NCBI GenBank assembly: GCA_036023115.1
Contig: JAYKKT010000079.1
Location: 10,181,001 to 10,245,000 of the forward strand
From: Brasenia schreberi
Taxonomy: Eukaryota; Streptophyta; Magnoliopsida; Nymphaeales; Cabombaceae
Length of the DNA stretch: 64,000 nt
Reading direction: 5' to 3'
The notes beneath the pieces are model-generated. The model saw only the letters and a list, made by a program, of their open reading frames with translations. It was not told where the DNA came from and ran no database searches. Positions 11,730 through 22,079 of this stretch are shown piece after piece. The stretch's first letter is position 1, and each line of letters begins with the position of its first letter. The position numbers and the translations under genes are program-made.

Positions 11730-12847
11730 GTCGTGCACAATTTTGAACACACACGGGCCTAATCAGCCCCTAATATATAAGTGTACATATATATTTCATT
11801 TTCGAAGGGTTTTGTTTAAGTTGGGTGCGTTGTCTTTCAATTCAAACACTCTCACACACATTGAGCTTTCGCTCTTATTTGAAAGACCCAAGTAAGGGTC
11901 GACCTATACTATTTGGGTTTCATTTCTTGTCGTGTGAGTAAGTCTTTCAATTCAAGCACTCTCACACACATTGAGCTTTCGCTCTTATTTGAAAGACCCA
12001 AGTAAGGGCCGACCTATACTATTTGGGTTTCATTTCTTGTCGTGTGAGTAAGTCTTTCAATTCAAGCATTCTCACACACATTGAGCTTTCGCTCTTATTT
12101 GAAAGACCCAAGTAAGGGCCGACCTATACTATTTGGGTTTCATTTCATGTCGTGTGAGTAAGTCTTTCAATTCAAGCACGCACCCACATTGAGCCTTCGC
12201 TCTTATTTGCAAGACCCGAGTAAGGGCTCATATACATAAGATATATACATATTTCCCTTCGGTTATTTCCCTTCAGTTATTTCCCTTCGGTTATTTCCCT
12301 TCGGTTATTTCCCTTCAGTTATTTCCCTTCAGTATTGTCTTTACATTTCGGGTTTTCCCTTTGGAGTAGCGTGAGTTTGCATTGCATCTACGCCATACCA
12401 CGAGGTAGGACGCATATTGCATCGAAGCAAGCCCCGCTCGAATTCGCCCATGTAGTGGAGTGTTCATAACACACAAACTAGGCGACCCAAAAAGGGATAA
12501 AAGAAAAGACTTAGGCACGTGCAAATCCACGTGATCTAAAACATGCAATCGCATCTTAAAGACCCGAAATAGACACCTCGAACCGCTTCGTAGACTTTCT
12601 CCCCAAAACTCGATTTTTGCAAAAGCGTACAGACTGACCCTTGCGCATCGGTGCAAGAAGGTCTGCGACGACAAGAGCTTACTTGCTCACAGTCGCCACG
12701 TTTAGAAGTCAGTGATAAAAATATCTTCGCTAGCTTAAGTAAGCTAGCTGGCACGCCCTATTTGTATACATAGGCCTTAGACGCACGAGAAGATCCACTC
12801 CAAGCCCCCGAAAAAGGCGAAGAGGCGGGGATTTTCGCGCGTCTACA
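11730..12847 (+). repeat. TatB 5' LTR, 3' portion (R/U5), 1118 bp
   Basis: Starts mid-LTR at GTCGTGCACAATTTTG because TatA is inserted there, and ends GCGCGTCTACA at 12847. It corresponds to 22881-24012 of the 3' LTR (1132 bp). The 14-bp length difference is one minisatellite unit. It contains about three 110-bp repeats (about 11826-12180) and six 14-bp units (about 12254-12335). Confidence 0.92.
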
Positions 12848-12852
12848 GAGAT

Positions 12853-12871
12853 TGGCACGCCCGGTGGGACG
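12853..12871 (+). other. TatB primer-binding site
   Basis: TGGCACGCCCGGTGGGACG, 5 nt (GAGAT) after the LTR end at 12847. Identical to the other copies. Confidence 0.85.
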
Positions 12872-12940
12872 TGAGCCTTTTCAAAAATCGAGTTTACTTG
12901 TAGAAGTCTTGCGAAAATTTTATAAAGGTGTCGTTTTAAC

Positions 12941-12963
12941 TTGTTTTCTTTGCTTTTACTTAG
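12941..12963 (+). promoter_or_regulatory. 3' splice-acceptor-like site before TatB gag
   Basis: A T-rich tract ending TTTGCTTTTACTTAG at 12963, 25 nt before the gag ATG. The same pyrimidine-tract-TTAG occurs at the same spacing in TatA, TatC and TatE; TatD has a diverged version (TTTTTTGTAGTAG). It could be the acceptor for a donor in the LTR. No transcript evidence. Confidence 0.4.
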
Positions 12964-12988
12964 GAAATTTTGAAAAAGCTTGAAAAGC

Positions 12989-15841
12989 ATGTCAAAATCC
13001 AATCCAAGTGAAGTGTCGAGCCAAGGCTCATGCGCATCAAGTTCTCACTCTAGGAGGATTTTCAAAAACAAAATAAAACTAGATGAAATCGAGGACTTGA
13101 GAAGGGAATTTGAGGCCAAAATCGATGCTCTCAGCCAAGAGGCTGAAGTAGGCGATTCATGTTCATCGAACGGTGAACAAAGGCCTAAAAAGAAATCTGA
13201 AAAACCTCGCAAGCAAAAAGAGGCCTCCGTAATGAAAGGCAACCAATACCACGAGTCCTTCACACAAAAGGACCGTAAAGCCCTACAACAGCTGCTGAAA
13301 GGGCAAAATAAAGAGAAAAGAAGCTACGCCCTGTCTGATTTCCTTCCTATGGATTACGAAACAGACAGTGACGATGAAATACCGAACTTCCATCGGTATG
13401 ATGGCATGGGAGACCCTAGGTCTCACTTGCAGCTTTTCTCACGTCGAGCCCATAAGAAGAAAAAGGACTCGATGAAATGGGTGTATTGGTTCCCTCTATC
13501 CCTTAAGGGCACAACTGCCAAATGGCTGGCTTCCTACGACTTAAGCCAGTTCGCTACTTTTGAAGAGTTAGCGAACTGCTTCATGCAAAGGTTTGCACAC
13601 AACGTGGAAGTCACGCCAACCCTGAATACCTTAAGGGATACAAAGCAAGGCATGAACGAGGACGTGCATGCCTTCATTATAAGGTGGAGGTCTCTTTTGG
13701 GCCAAGTGCGAGAGCCCATATCCGAAGGATGCGCAGTAATGCTCATCCTGGATAATTTTAAAAGCGAGTTAAAAACCCTTCTCTCGCTCCATGAGATTTC
13801 AACTTTCCATAAGTTGATCAAAAAGGCCTCCCTTTTCGAAACCAACTTACGAAAAGGGACATACGACCACTTATGGAAAGGAAGTGTCGTTCCCAAAACA
13901 CGTGTGGAAAAGCCCATCGCATATGGGCTGCCCACAACGGACAAAGGGGCAAAGCCCCATAAAATCGCAAATGTCCGGGTGGATCCAGGCATGGCGGGCA
14001 CTTCTAAAAATTTTGAAAAAATAGAAAATAAGAGAGAACGCAATTTTTCAAAACCAATTGAAAAACGAGAGTACACTCCGCTGGGGCAACCTGTGTCGGA
14101 GGTCTTAGACCTCTTACTTGCCCAGGGCATGATCGAACTCCCTGAAATCCCCGAAGGAGTCACGTCCAAAGGGGGGTATTTAAACCGATTTTGCAAGTAT
14201 CATCGGCTCAAAGGCCATGATACCAAACGTTGCTTCTCTCTTCTAAATAAAATTGAGAACTTGATAGCGGAGGGCCGACTCCAGGTCACTGCGGAACCTA
14301 AGCCACCTCAAGCTATCTTCAAGGAACCCTTTCCCAAACACGCCAGTGGCAGTGGGAAAGGAAAGGAGGTATGTACCCTCACCATTTCCAAGGAACTAGC
14401 GCAAAAACCAGAACCTGGTCGACCTGCTTGTGCGCCCATCCTTGTACTATACAAGAGGCCCGCCCAAGTCGTCATTCGGGGACCATCAAAAGTGGAAACC
14501 CCGGCAAAGCCAGTTTTTAAAATCCAAGGTTCTCCTCAGCTCATCCTTAGAGCCAAGTTTAGCGCGAACCCTAGACTGGTCGTGGGGGAAGTCACTAGAT
14601 CCGGGAGGATCTACCAACCCCCGCACCTTCAAGGTGCTCAAAAGGTGGTCAGTGTGCCTGGCCCCTCAAAAGCATGTATCCCTAGTGGTCTGCCAAAAGC
14701 AGATAAGGACAAAATCATCCTAAATCCTTATGATTTCGAAAACCACCTTTCAAAGATTCCTATTCACATGTCTATTCTAGAGCTTATCAAAACCTCGCCT
14801 AGGCATAGACTTGTCTTAGAGAAAATTCTAGAAAGGGCCAAGGTTGATTCGAACATAAGTCCGGAATCCTTGTCTGCCCAAGTGGCTTTATTAGGAGCAA
14901 AATCGCCCATCACCTTTTCGGAAGATGATGTAGATAGACCCTACGAAACCCATAACCAGGCCCTGCATATCGAGGTGGTTCTAAACAACCACTCTCAGGA
15001 CAGGTGCCTAGTCGATGGTGGAGGAGGGCTCAACATCCTTCCACTTCATGTGGCGTATAAAATCGGAGTCACCTTGACTTCAGTGAACCCAAGCCCCATC
15101 GTTATCACTGGATACGATGGGAATGCGTCTAGACCTTTAGGATCCATCGAACTCCCAATGGAAACGGGAGGGATCGAACACACGGGGGTGTTCCATGTCT
15201 TGGACATCCACCCCCATTATAACCTGTTGCTGGGAAGACCCTGGATACACAGTTTGTGCACTGTGCCATCCACCTTCCACAGGTGTGTCAAGATCCCTTT
15301 TAGGGACCAGGTCGTAGTGATCCTAGGTGAGAGTCACCCACAGCTTCAGGGGATCATAAACTCCCCTTGTTTATCGAGCTCCCAGGCCCATGAGGCTAAC
15401 CTGGGGCAAATTATGGTTGAGCCACCTCGGCTCGTGTTGAACAACCCTAGGAAGGTTGTATGTGTGAAGGGGCCGCCCAAAGCAGGCCCCCTCCCGACTC
15501 TAATCCTCCTAGGAAAACCCAAACGTTCCCTATTTCCAAAACCCCTGGACAAAAGGCCATACGAGCCTAATATGGACGATAGCATGTTCCAGGACCACGA
15601 CTTATATCCCATCTTTTCAAAAAACAAAAGGTCGTGGAACATGTTATTGAACATGGGCTACACGCCCTACAAGAGTCTAGGGGCACAAAACCAGGGTCTC
15701 CTAGAGCCCATCCTTCCTAGGGCCAACCCAAGCCGATATGGGATCGGCTATACTCCCCGAATACCGCCGGAGCCACCCCCTGTGACCACCTGGGTCAAGG
15801 GTGCCCCGGAGCCTGTCTTAGAAGAGACCTATGGTTTTTAG
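12989..15841 (+). CDS. gag-pro: TatB gag-protease polyprotein, 950 aa, open
   Basis: Only uninterrupted gag-PR frame in the window. Start ATG at 12989; an in-frame upstream TTG at 12980 is not needed, and other copies begin at this ATG. Residues about 1-25 are Ser-rich. About 28-52 look like a coiled coil. About 165-270 are the gag core. C402, H405, H410 and C415 form the nucleic-acid-binding knuckle. About 420-620 are a Pro/Lys-rich linker. The aspartic protease has active-site D676 in VDGGGG (D-G-G, not D-T/S-G) and a later LLLGRPWIH segment. Gag assembles the cytoplasmic particle and binds RNA; the protease cleaves the polyproteins. Odd point: two extra T residues near the end change the C-terminus to ETYGF-stop, where TatA and TatE read on to DLLFRV. 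The effect is probably minor. Confidence 0.9.
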   Translation: MSKSNPSEVSSQGSCASSSHSRRIFKNKIKLDEIEDLRREFEAKIDALSQEAEVGDSCSSNGEQRPKKKSEKPRKQKEASVMKGNQYHESFTQKDRKALQQLLKGQNKEKRSYALSDFLPMDYETDSDDEIPNFHRYDGMGDPRSHLQLFSRRAHKKKKDSMKWVYWFPLSLKGTTAKWLASYDLSQFATFEELANCFMQRFAHNVEVTPTLNTLRDTKQGMNEDVHAFIIRWRSLLGQVREPISEGCAVMLILDNFKSELKTLLSLHEISTFHKLIKKASLFETNLRKGTYDHLWKGSVVPKTRVEKPIAYGLPTTDKGAKPHKIANVRVDPGMAGTSKNFEKIENKRERNFSKPIEKREYTPLGQPVSEVLDLLLAQGMIELPEIPEGVTSKGGYLNRFCKYHRLKGHDTKRCFSLLNKIENLIAEGRLQVTAEPKPPQAIFKEPFPKHASGSGKGKEVCTLTISKELAQKPEPGRPACAPILVLYKRPAQVVIRGPSKVETPAKPVFKIQGSPQLILRAKFSANPRLVVGEVTRSGRIYQPPHLQGAQKVVSVPGPSKACIPSGLPKADKDKIILNPYDFENHLSKIPIHMSILELIKTSPRHRLVLEKILERAKVDSNISPESLSAQVALLGAKSPITFSEDDVDRPYETHNQALHIEVVLNNHSQDRCLVDGGGGLNILPLHVAYKIGVTLTSVNPSPIVITGYDGNASRPLGSIELPMETGGIEHTGVFHVLDIHPHYNLLLGRPWIHSLCTVPSTFHRCVKIPFRDQVVVILGESHPQLQGIINSPCLSSSQAHEANLGQIMVEPPRLVLNNPRKVVCVKGPPKAGPLPTLILLGKPKRSLFPKPLDKRPYEPNMDDSMFQDHDLYPIFSKNKRSWNMLLNMGYTPYKSLGAQNQGLLEPILPRANPSRYGIGYTPRIPPEPPPVTTWVKGAPEPVLEETYGF

Positions 15842-15978
15842 ACCTCCTATTCCGAGTCTAACCCATAGTGTTTTCCCTTTGTAGGTATGACGGAAGATCC
15901 CTTTTCCTAAAAAATACCAAAAACATTTGAAAACTTAAAATAAAAAAAAAATCGAAAAAACCAGAAAAACCAAAAACA
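15842..15978 (+). other. gag-pol junction of TatB
   Basis: 137 nt between gag-PR and the pol ATG, which is in another frame. It contains TTTTCCCTTTGTAG followed by GTATGACGG, which could serve as a splice acceptor (or donor), then an ATG reading MTEDPF that meets TAA shortly after. The rest is A-rich. The same layout is in TatA and TatE; in TatC the ATG frame runs on into pol. Confidence 0.6.
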
Positions 15979-18900
15979 ATGGAAAAGCAAAAACTCGAGA
16001 AAAGAGTGCTTTGTATAGTTCCCAAAGTTCTTGTTTTACAAAAACCCAAAAAAATCGAAAATTTGGAAAATACCAAAAAGATTTTGTACATAGCTGCTCC
16101 TGGTATGACTTTGGCGAAAGAAAAGGATTTCGAAAGAAACGTCGTCTGCATAGCCAGACCAAAAATTTCGAAATCACTTGAAAATCCAAGTACAAAACCA
16201 GGTTATTTTGAAAATCACGCATCAAGTTCCCTCGGGTCTATATCCCACGAGAATGATCAAAGTCCAGAAGTGGATCCCCTTGAGGAAGATCCCACTTCTG
16301 AGCTCCCAGAATTTCATAGAATTCTCGATTTTGAAAGACCTTCCCAATCAGTAGGAGGAGATTTCGTAGAGGTGAACCTAGGGGATGATTCTAATCCCAA
16401 AACCATCAAAATAGGTGCATGCTTGCATGAAACTGAAAAGTTAGCATTCATTGCATTTCTACGAACCTATTTAGATGTGTTTGCATGGATGTATGAAGAC
16501 ATGCCGGGCATAGATCCCAGCATAGTCGAGCATCGTCTTCCCTTAGATGTAGGTGTAAAACCAATAAAGCAGAAGCTTAGGAAAATACACCCGAATGTAC
16601 ACACGCAAGTCAAAGAGGGTTTAGAAGATCTGCTAAAAGCCGGATTTATAAAACCCATTGCGTATTCTGATTGGTTGTCAAATATCGTTGTAGTTCGAAA
16701 AACCAATGGGAAAATTCGAATATGCATCGATTTCAGAAACCTGAATAAAGCCACTCCAAAGGATAATTATCCTTTACCAAACATAGATTTGATAGTCGAT
16801 AGTACTGCAAATCATGAAATGTTTTCATTTATGGATGGCTATTCAGGCTATAATCAAATCAAACTAAGTCCACGAGATCAGGGTAAGACCGCCTTCACAA
16901 CCCCATGGGGCACGTACTGCTATACAGTCATGCCCTTTGGTTTGAAAAATACCGGCGCAACATACCAACGAGCCATGAACACGATCTTCCATGATCAAAT
17001 TCACGAGCTTGTAGAAGTGTATGTAGATGATCTCTTGGCGAAATCCAAAACCCGATGCACCCATATCGAATGTTTACAAAAGATTTTCGAAAGGCTTAGG
17101 CTTTACAAAGTAAAGCTAAACCCTCAAAAATGTGTGTTCGGGGTAGAATCAGGGAAGCTTCTAGGCTTTATGGTGAGCCAAAGGGGAATAGAAGTCGACC
17201 CCTCTAAGTGTCGAGCCATCATAGACATGGCTCCACCCTCCAATCTCACCCAAGCCCGTAGCCTCCAGGGTCGATTACAATCTGTGCGCCGATTCATATC
17301 GAATCTGGCAACTAGATGCGAACCCTTCAACAAACTGTTGAGGAAGGGTACGAAATTCTTATGGGATGACGAATGCCAAAAGTCCTTCGAGAGACTGAAG
17401 GCATACTTGGTTAATCCCCCGTTTTGAATCCTCCAAAACAAGGAAAACCGCTTTTATTATACATCTCCGTGCATGTAAACGCTTTAGGAGCCCTGTTGGC
17501 TCAATACGAGGATGACACCCATAAGGAGTATGCCATCTACTACATTTCGAAAACTCTCTTGGCTTATGAACGAAATTATCAAGCCATGGAGAAGACGTGC
17601 TTGGCCCTAGTTTGGGCTTGCCAGAAATTCAGACACTATTTCCTAGATCATGAGATCTGGATAGTGTCCAAGCTTGATCCAATCAAGCACTTGTTCGAAA
17701 AACCCATTCTCACGGGTAGATTGGGCAAATGGCAACTCCTTCTAATGGAGTATGATTTGAAATACCACCACCAGATCTCCATTAAAGGGCAAGCCCTAGC
17801 AGATTACGTGGCTGAATTCCCCTTAGAGGACGCATATCCCACTCTTGTCGAAGTGCCTGATGAAAGCATATTGCAAAACCATTTTCAAAACCACATTTTG
17901 GCAAAATCTTTCGAAAACCAAGTGTGGAAGATGCACTTCGACGGGGCACGAAACCAACGAGGGGCTGGTGCCGGGATCATCCTAATCTCCCCTGAAAAGG
18001 GCGAGATTCCCATAGCAGTCCGCTTAGATTTCGAATGTTCCAACAACGTAGCTGAGTATGAAGCACTCATACAAGGCTTAAGGATTTCGAAAACTCTAGG
18101 GGCATCATGCATCGAGGTCTTTGGAGATTCGCTCCTTGTCATAAACCAGGTTTTAAAAATTTGGCAAGTACGTAATGAAAAACTACTTCCATATCACGAG
18201 TTGGCCACTCGATTGGTCCAATCTTTCCAATCGTGTAAGCTCACACACGTGGGAAGAGAGGACAATGGCATCGCCGATGCCCTCTCTTCCTTGGGTTCAG
18301 CCCTGAAGGTCGATCCCATTTCAGGGACCAGATCTTTGGAAATATGGCATGCGCCCCATCCATCCACACACGACTTGGATATTTGCCAAAACAACCCAGA
18401 GTCTATTGAAAAACCCTGGTTCTATGACATAAAACAATTTTTAGAAAATGGGGGATTCACCGAGGATGCCACATCCAAAGATAGAGCATTCATTCGTAAG
18501 ATTTCGACCCGATACACCATTCTGGGTGGGGTCTTATACAAAAAGAGTTTTACCGGCATTCTGCTTAAGTGTATCGACCTAGAGGAGGCTAGGATAGTGA
18601 TGCACGAGTTCCACGACGGAGAATGTGGAGGTCATGTTAATGCCAACATGATGGCGATGAAAATACTTAGAGGGGGTTATTTTTGGTCCACCCTGAAAAA
18701 GGATTGTCACGATCATGTTAGGAAGTGTCATCCATGTCAAGTGCATGGGCACGCCATTCATATCCCTTCATCGGCATTGCATTCCGTGGTCAGCCCCTGG
18801 CCATTTACCATGTGGGCGTTTGACATAGTAGGCCCAATATTTCCAAAGGCCTCGAATGGGCATCGTTTTATTTTAGCAGCCACGGAGTATTTCTCCAAGT

Positions 18901-19664
18901 GGGTGGAAGCCATTTCCCTAACGAATGTAATGGGGCAACATGTAGTGGCTTTCATCCGAAGGAATATCTTGGCTCGATTTGGGGTTCCACGAGACCTTGT
19001 GTCTGATAATGGTACCCCATTCAAGAACGAGCGGATGGTTAAGTTGTGCAACACGTATGGCATAACTCACCACTTCTCCTCGCCCTACTACCCTCAAGGC
19101 AACGGCCAAGCCGAAGCCACAAACAAGACTCTCATTGGTATCATTGAGAAAACCTTAGAGAAGGGTAGGAGGTGGCATGAGAAGCTGGATGAAGCCTTAT
19201 GGGCTTATAGGACTTCCATCCGGACTCCCACGAATGCCACACCATTCGAATTGGTCTATGGCACAAACGCCATTCTTCCCATTCATACCCAACTGCATTC
19301 ATTCCATACATCCATTGCACTCGACCTCCCCCTAGAGACGCTTCAGCATGCTAGGATGGCCGAGCTAGATTTGCTAGATGAGAGGCGACTCCTTGCCATG
19401 GATCATGCTCGTGCATACCGGCAAAGGATAGCCCGACATTATAGCAAACACATGAGACCTCGCCACTTTGAAGTGGGAGATCTGGTCTTGAAAACCATCC
19501 ACCATCGTGGCCCACACCCCCTAGGCAAGTGGCGGCTCAACTGGGATGGACCCTATGTTGTACGAGCAACCACTACGAACAATTCGTATTGGTTGATCGA
19601 TGTAGAAGGTAGGAATTTAGCAGATCCAATCAATATTCAATACTTAAAGAAGTATCATGTGTAG
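15979..19664 (+). pseudogene. pol: TatB pol with a 1-nt deletion in a C-run
   Basis: Full Tat pol: RT (YVDDLL), degenerate RNase H, second RNase H, integrase and GPY C-terminal domain. The frame opens at ATG 15979 and stops at 17427 because the run at 17416-17420 has 5 C; TatA and TatE have 6 at this place. Coding resumes in the other frame from 17424 to the stop at 19664. The break falls between RT and the first RNase H, so the first product would be an RT-only protein of 482 aa. No other lesion is visible, which suggests recent loss, or an error in a homopolymer call. Confidence 0.9.
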
Positions 19665-20792
19665 GATCTGGATTAAATTCCAGTTTTTGAAAATTTTAAA
19701 GGGATAGCTGCCCTGAGACGTGTGAATAAGGTGCAAAGGCAACTCGTGTGACCCTAAGTAAGAGAATTCGCACTTGTGAAAGAGTGGAGTTTTCAAAATC
19801 GTGGTTGCATTTCAAAATCCTTCATCTTACAAAGAAGGGCCTAGTTCAACATAGCAAGATACTTGCAAGTAGTACGTGCTATTTCTAAATAGGCTGATCT
19901 GGAATGGATCGAGCGTAGGCTTGGGATAAGTCCTCCCCTCTTCTCTTCTATTTCCAAAAGGAAAACAAAGGCCCAAAACAAAAGGGAATTTCCCGTTCAA
20001 AGTCTCTTTCCAAAAGAAAGAAACCAGACTTCAAAAAGAAAAATCGATTCTCTTATAAAAAAAAAAAAGAGGGATTAAAGAAAAAATACTCCCAAAGGGA
20101 GACCCTCTATGGAAAAAGGAAAAAGAGGCCAAAAAGCTCAAAAAGAGCAGTTTTCCGCCTTCTATGCCTTAAACCACGGGACACTTCAGAAGGGACCGTG
20201 GTATCTCTTTCCCATCCCTGGCTTATCCCAAGCTAAAGCCTGGTTCATTTCGAGGAATCCTAAAGTAAAAATAGGATTTACTTACTTGAATTTCATCTTG
20301 TTTGAGAATTCGACGTTTCGAGTAAGACGTAGGAATTTGAAATGAAGCTTGTTTTCTTATAAAACCTCCGCTAGATAAGCGAGTGTTAAGACTCAAACAA
20401 GGGCAAGCACGAAGAGCTCGAGATCCTTAGGATCGAGGCTCAAGACAGTTGTCCCATTTGTAAATAGCTTTTGTAAATAAGTTTTGAAAAATCAAACATC
20501 GAACAGCATAGGATCTGCTCACTTGGAGCAATAGGCCTTGTAAGTCTCTAGAGTTCGACCACATCTGGTCTCTGGGAGGTCGCCACTCTTGGCACCACAC
20601 CCATGTCATCTGCATTCCATGCATGATACTTGCATGAACATGATCCCATTTTAGGACCAGATTCCATAAATAACCCTTTGGCGTGATATCTCCTCCTACC
20701 AGAGTTTGTAAATTGAGATTTTGCTAAAAATGGGATGATCCCATATTCTTCATGGCTAGATCTAGGAAGACATTAAAAGGGGTGTTTGTCAT
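19665..20792 (+). other. TatB 3' non-coding region
   Basis: About 1.1 kb after integrase, colinear with TatA, TatC and TatE. The only open frame of note is the small ORF at 20109-20345. No other element or gene is recognisable. Confidence 0.75.
20109..20345 (+). CDS. Small ORF downstream of integrase, 78 aa, unknown function
   Basis: ATG-initiated, 78 codons, Lys/Arg-rich at both ends with a hydrophobic-aromatic middle (KGPWYLFPIPG). Close match to the 79-aa ORF of TatA; the differences are mainly substitutions and the length of the initial A-run. No known domain recognised. It lies 445 nt after the pol stop, on the same strand, and is not in the usual Ty3/gypsy gene set. Confidence 0.35.
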   Translation: MEKGKRGQKAQKEQFSAFYALNHGTLQKGPWYLFPIPGLSQAKAWFISRNPKVKIGFTYLNFILFENSTFRVRRRNLK

Positions 20793-20839
20793 CTTTGCCC
20801 TTATCCAAATCGATTTGGACAAGGCCAAAGAGGGGCATC
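20793..20839 (+). promoter_or_regulatory. TatB hairpin and polypurine tract
   Basis: Inverted repeat 20793-20830 with arms CTTTGCCCTTATCCAAAT and ATTTGGACAAGGCCAAAG around a CG centre, followed by and overlapping the PPT AAAGAGGGGCATC (20827-20839), which abuts the LTR TG at 20840. Confidence 0.8.
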
Positions 20840-21317
20840 TGTAAACACCCCGAAATCCCACGAATTTCTCAAATTCATCTGGTTTTGTAAAAGCAGCCCC
20901 AAAGGGCTATTTTGAGTCTGGAAACTCAGGAGCCTTCCAGACAACCCTGTATATATGTTTCAAACTTTATCTTTCAAAAACATATGATATAGCTTTTGAA
21001 AAACCTTTTAAAAACATGTTTTGAAACCCCAAAGTGGCTTGGCCCGATCAAGACAGGACCAGGAGAGCCAAGAAGAGCCCGGAACCGGAGCACCTGTCAA
21101 GCCCAGCACAGCAACTCTTGTATCTGATTCATACCCCAGGATCTCGAACGTCCAAGACCCTGTTCTTACCAAAATAGCATTTGAAGTCATCTCCGGAAGG
21201 CAGAAACGGAGGCGGACGACCATGTTGGCGAAGACCCAACGCAGACGGAGTACTAATGCTGTCAGGCCCCGCACGAATCGTCCGTTTCGAACCCAGCTCG
21301 AAGGAGTCAGAGTTCAG

Positions 21318-21361
21318 TTTGGATTGGATCTGGACCATATATATCCAGATTCCAATCCAAA
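21318..21361 (+). promoter_or_regulatory. U3 hairpin in TatB 3' LTR
   Basis: Arm TTTGGATTGGATCTGGA, 9-nt loop CCATATATA, arm TCCAGATTCCAATCCAAA. The arms pair over 17 positions with a single inserted A. The counterpart is at 11204-11247 (TatA), 53105-53148 (TatE), about 29911-29954 (LTR-H) and about 35090-35133 (TatC). GGAT-rich repeats follow. Role unknown; the position upstream of the TATA box would suit an enhancer or a structured RNA element. Confidence 0.6.
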
Positions 21362-22071
21362 CCCATATGTGGACTTGGATTTGGATTTGGATCCAGAGAT
21401 CCAATCCAATATCCATATCCATGGCCCACATCACCTTCTCATAAATGGAGGTGGGGCCCACTTGAGTTTCACGTGGGATATTGGGCATGAGAGAGAGTGG
21501 GGTTGAAAAATATCAAGAGTGTTGTATTAAGCTTGACTTGTGTGTCAAGTTTGGGTTAATCATGTGGGTTAGCCTAATTGAGTGGGTTTAAGCTTGTAAT
21601 TAGCTAAAACCTAACCTAGGGCTGCACCAACATGGGGTGATCAAGGTCTATGGGCCATGCTAAGGGAGCTCCTTCACCTAAACTTAGCCCAAAATGCCTA
21701 AACCTAACCTAAACCCCTAATCCACCCCTAATCTGAGCCTAATCACCTAACCCACTTCCCTAATCCCATCCTAATCCCAACCTAATCACCTAACCCACTT
21801 CCCTAATCCTTTCCTAAACCTAGATTAATTTCCCTAATCCTAGCCTAAACCTAGCCTAATCACCTAACCTAGCTCACTAAACCTCACCCTAAAACCCAAC
21901 CACCTAACCTAGCCCTAAACCCCTAAACCACCCTTAGCCCACGATTTACCCAAACCCCTAGTTTTGAAATATCTGGCCCAACCCCTTCCAGCCCACCTTA
22001 TCTACATACCACCCTACCTAAACCACCTAACCACTACCCACAGCCTAGCCCTAACCGACCTACCCATCCCC

Positions 22072-22079
22072 TATTTAAA
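22072..22079 (+). promoter_or_regulatory. TatB 3' LTR TATA-like box
   Basis: TATTTAAA followed by the C-run and GGGCGGGTTTT, matching TatA and TatE. Confidence 0.6.

Noticed and set aside
21660..21960. True interstitial telomere block
   Set aside because: Units are degenerate and the same run recurs at the same LTR position in all copies, so it is LTR sequence and not a chromosome-end relic.
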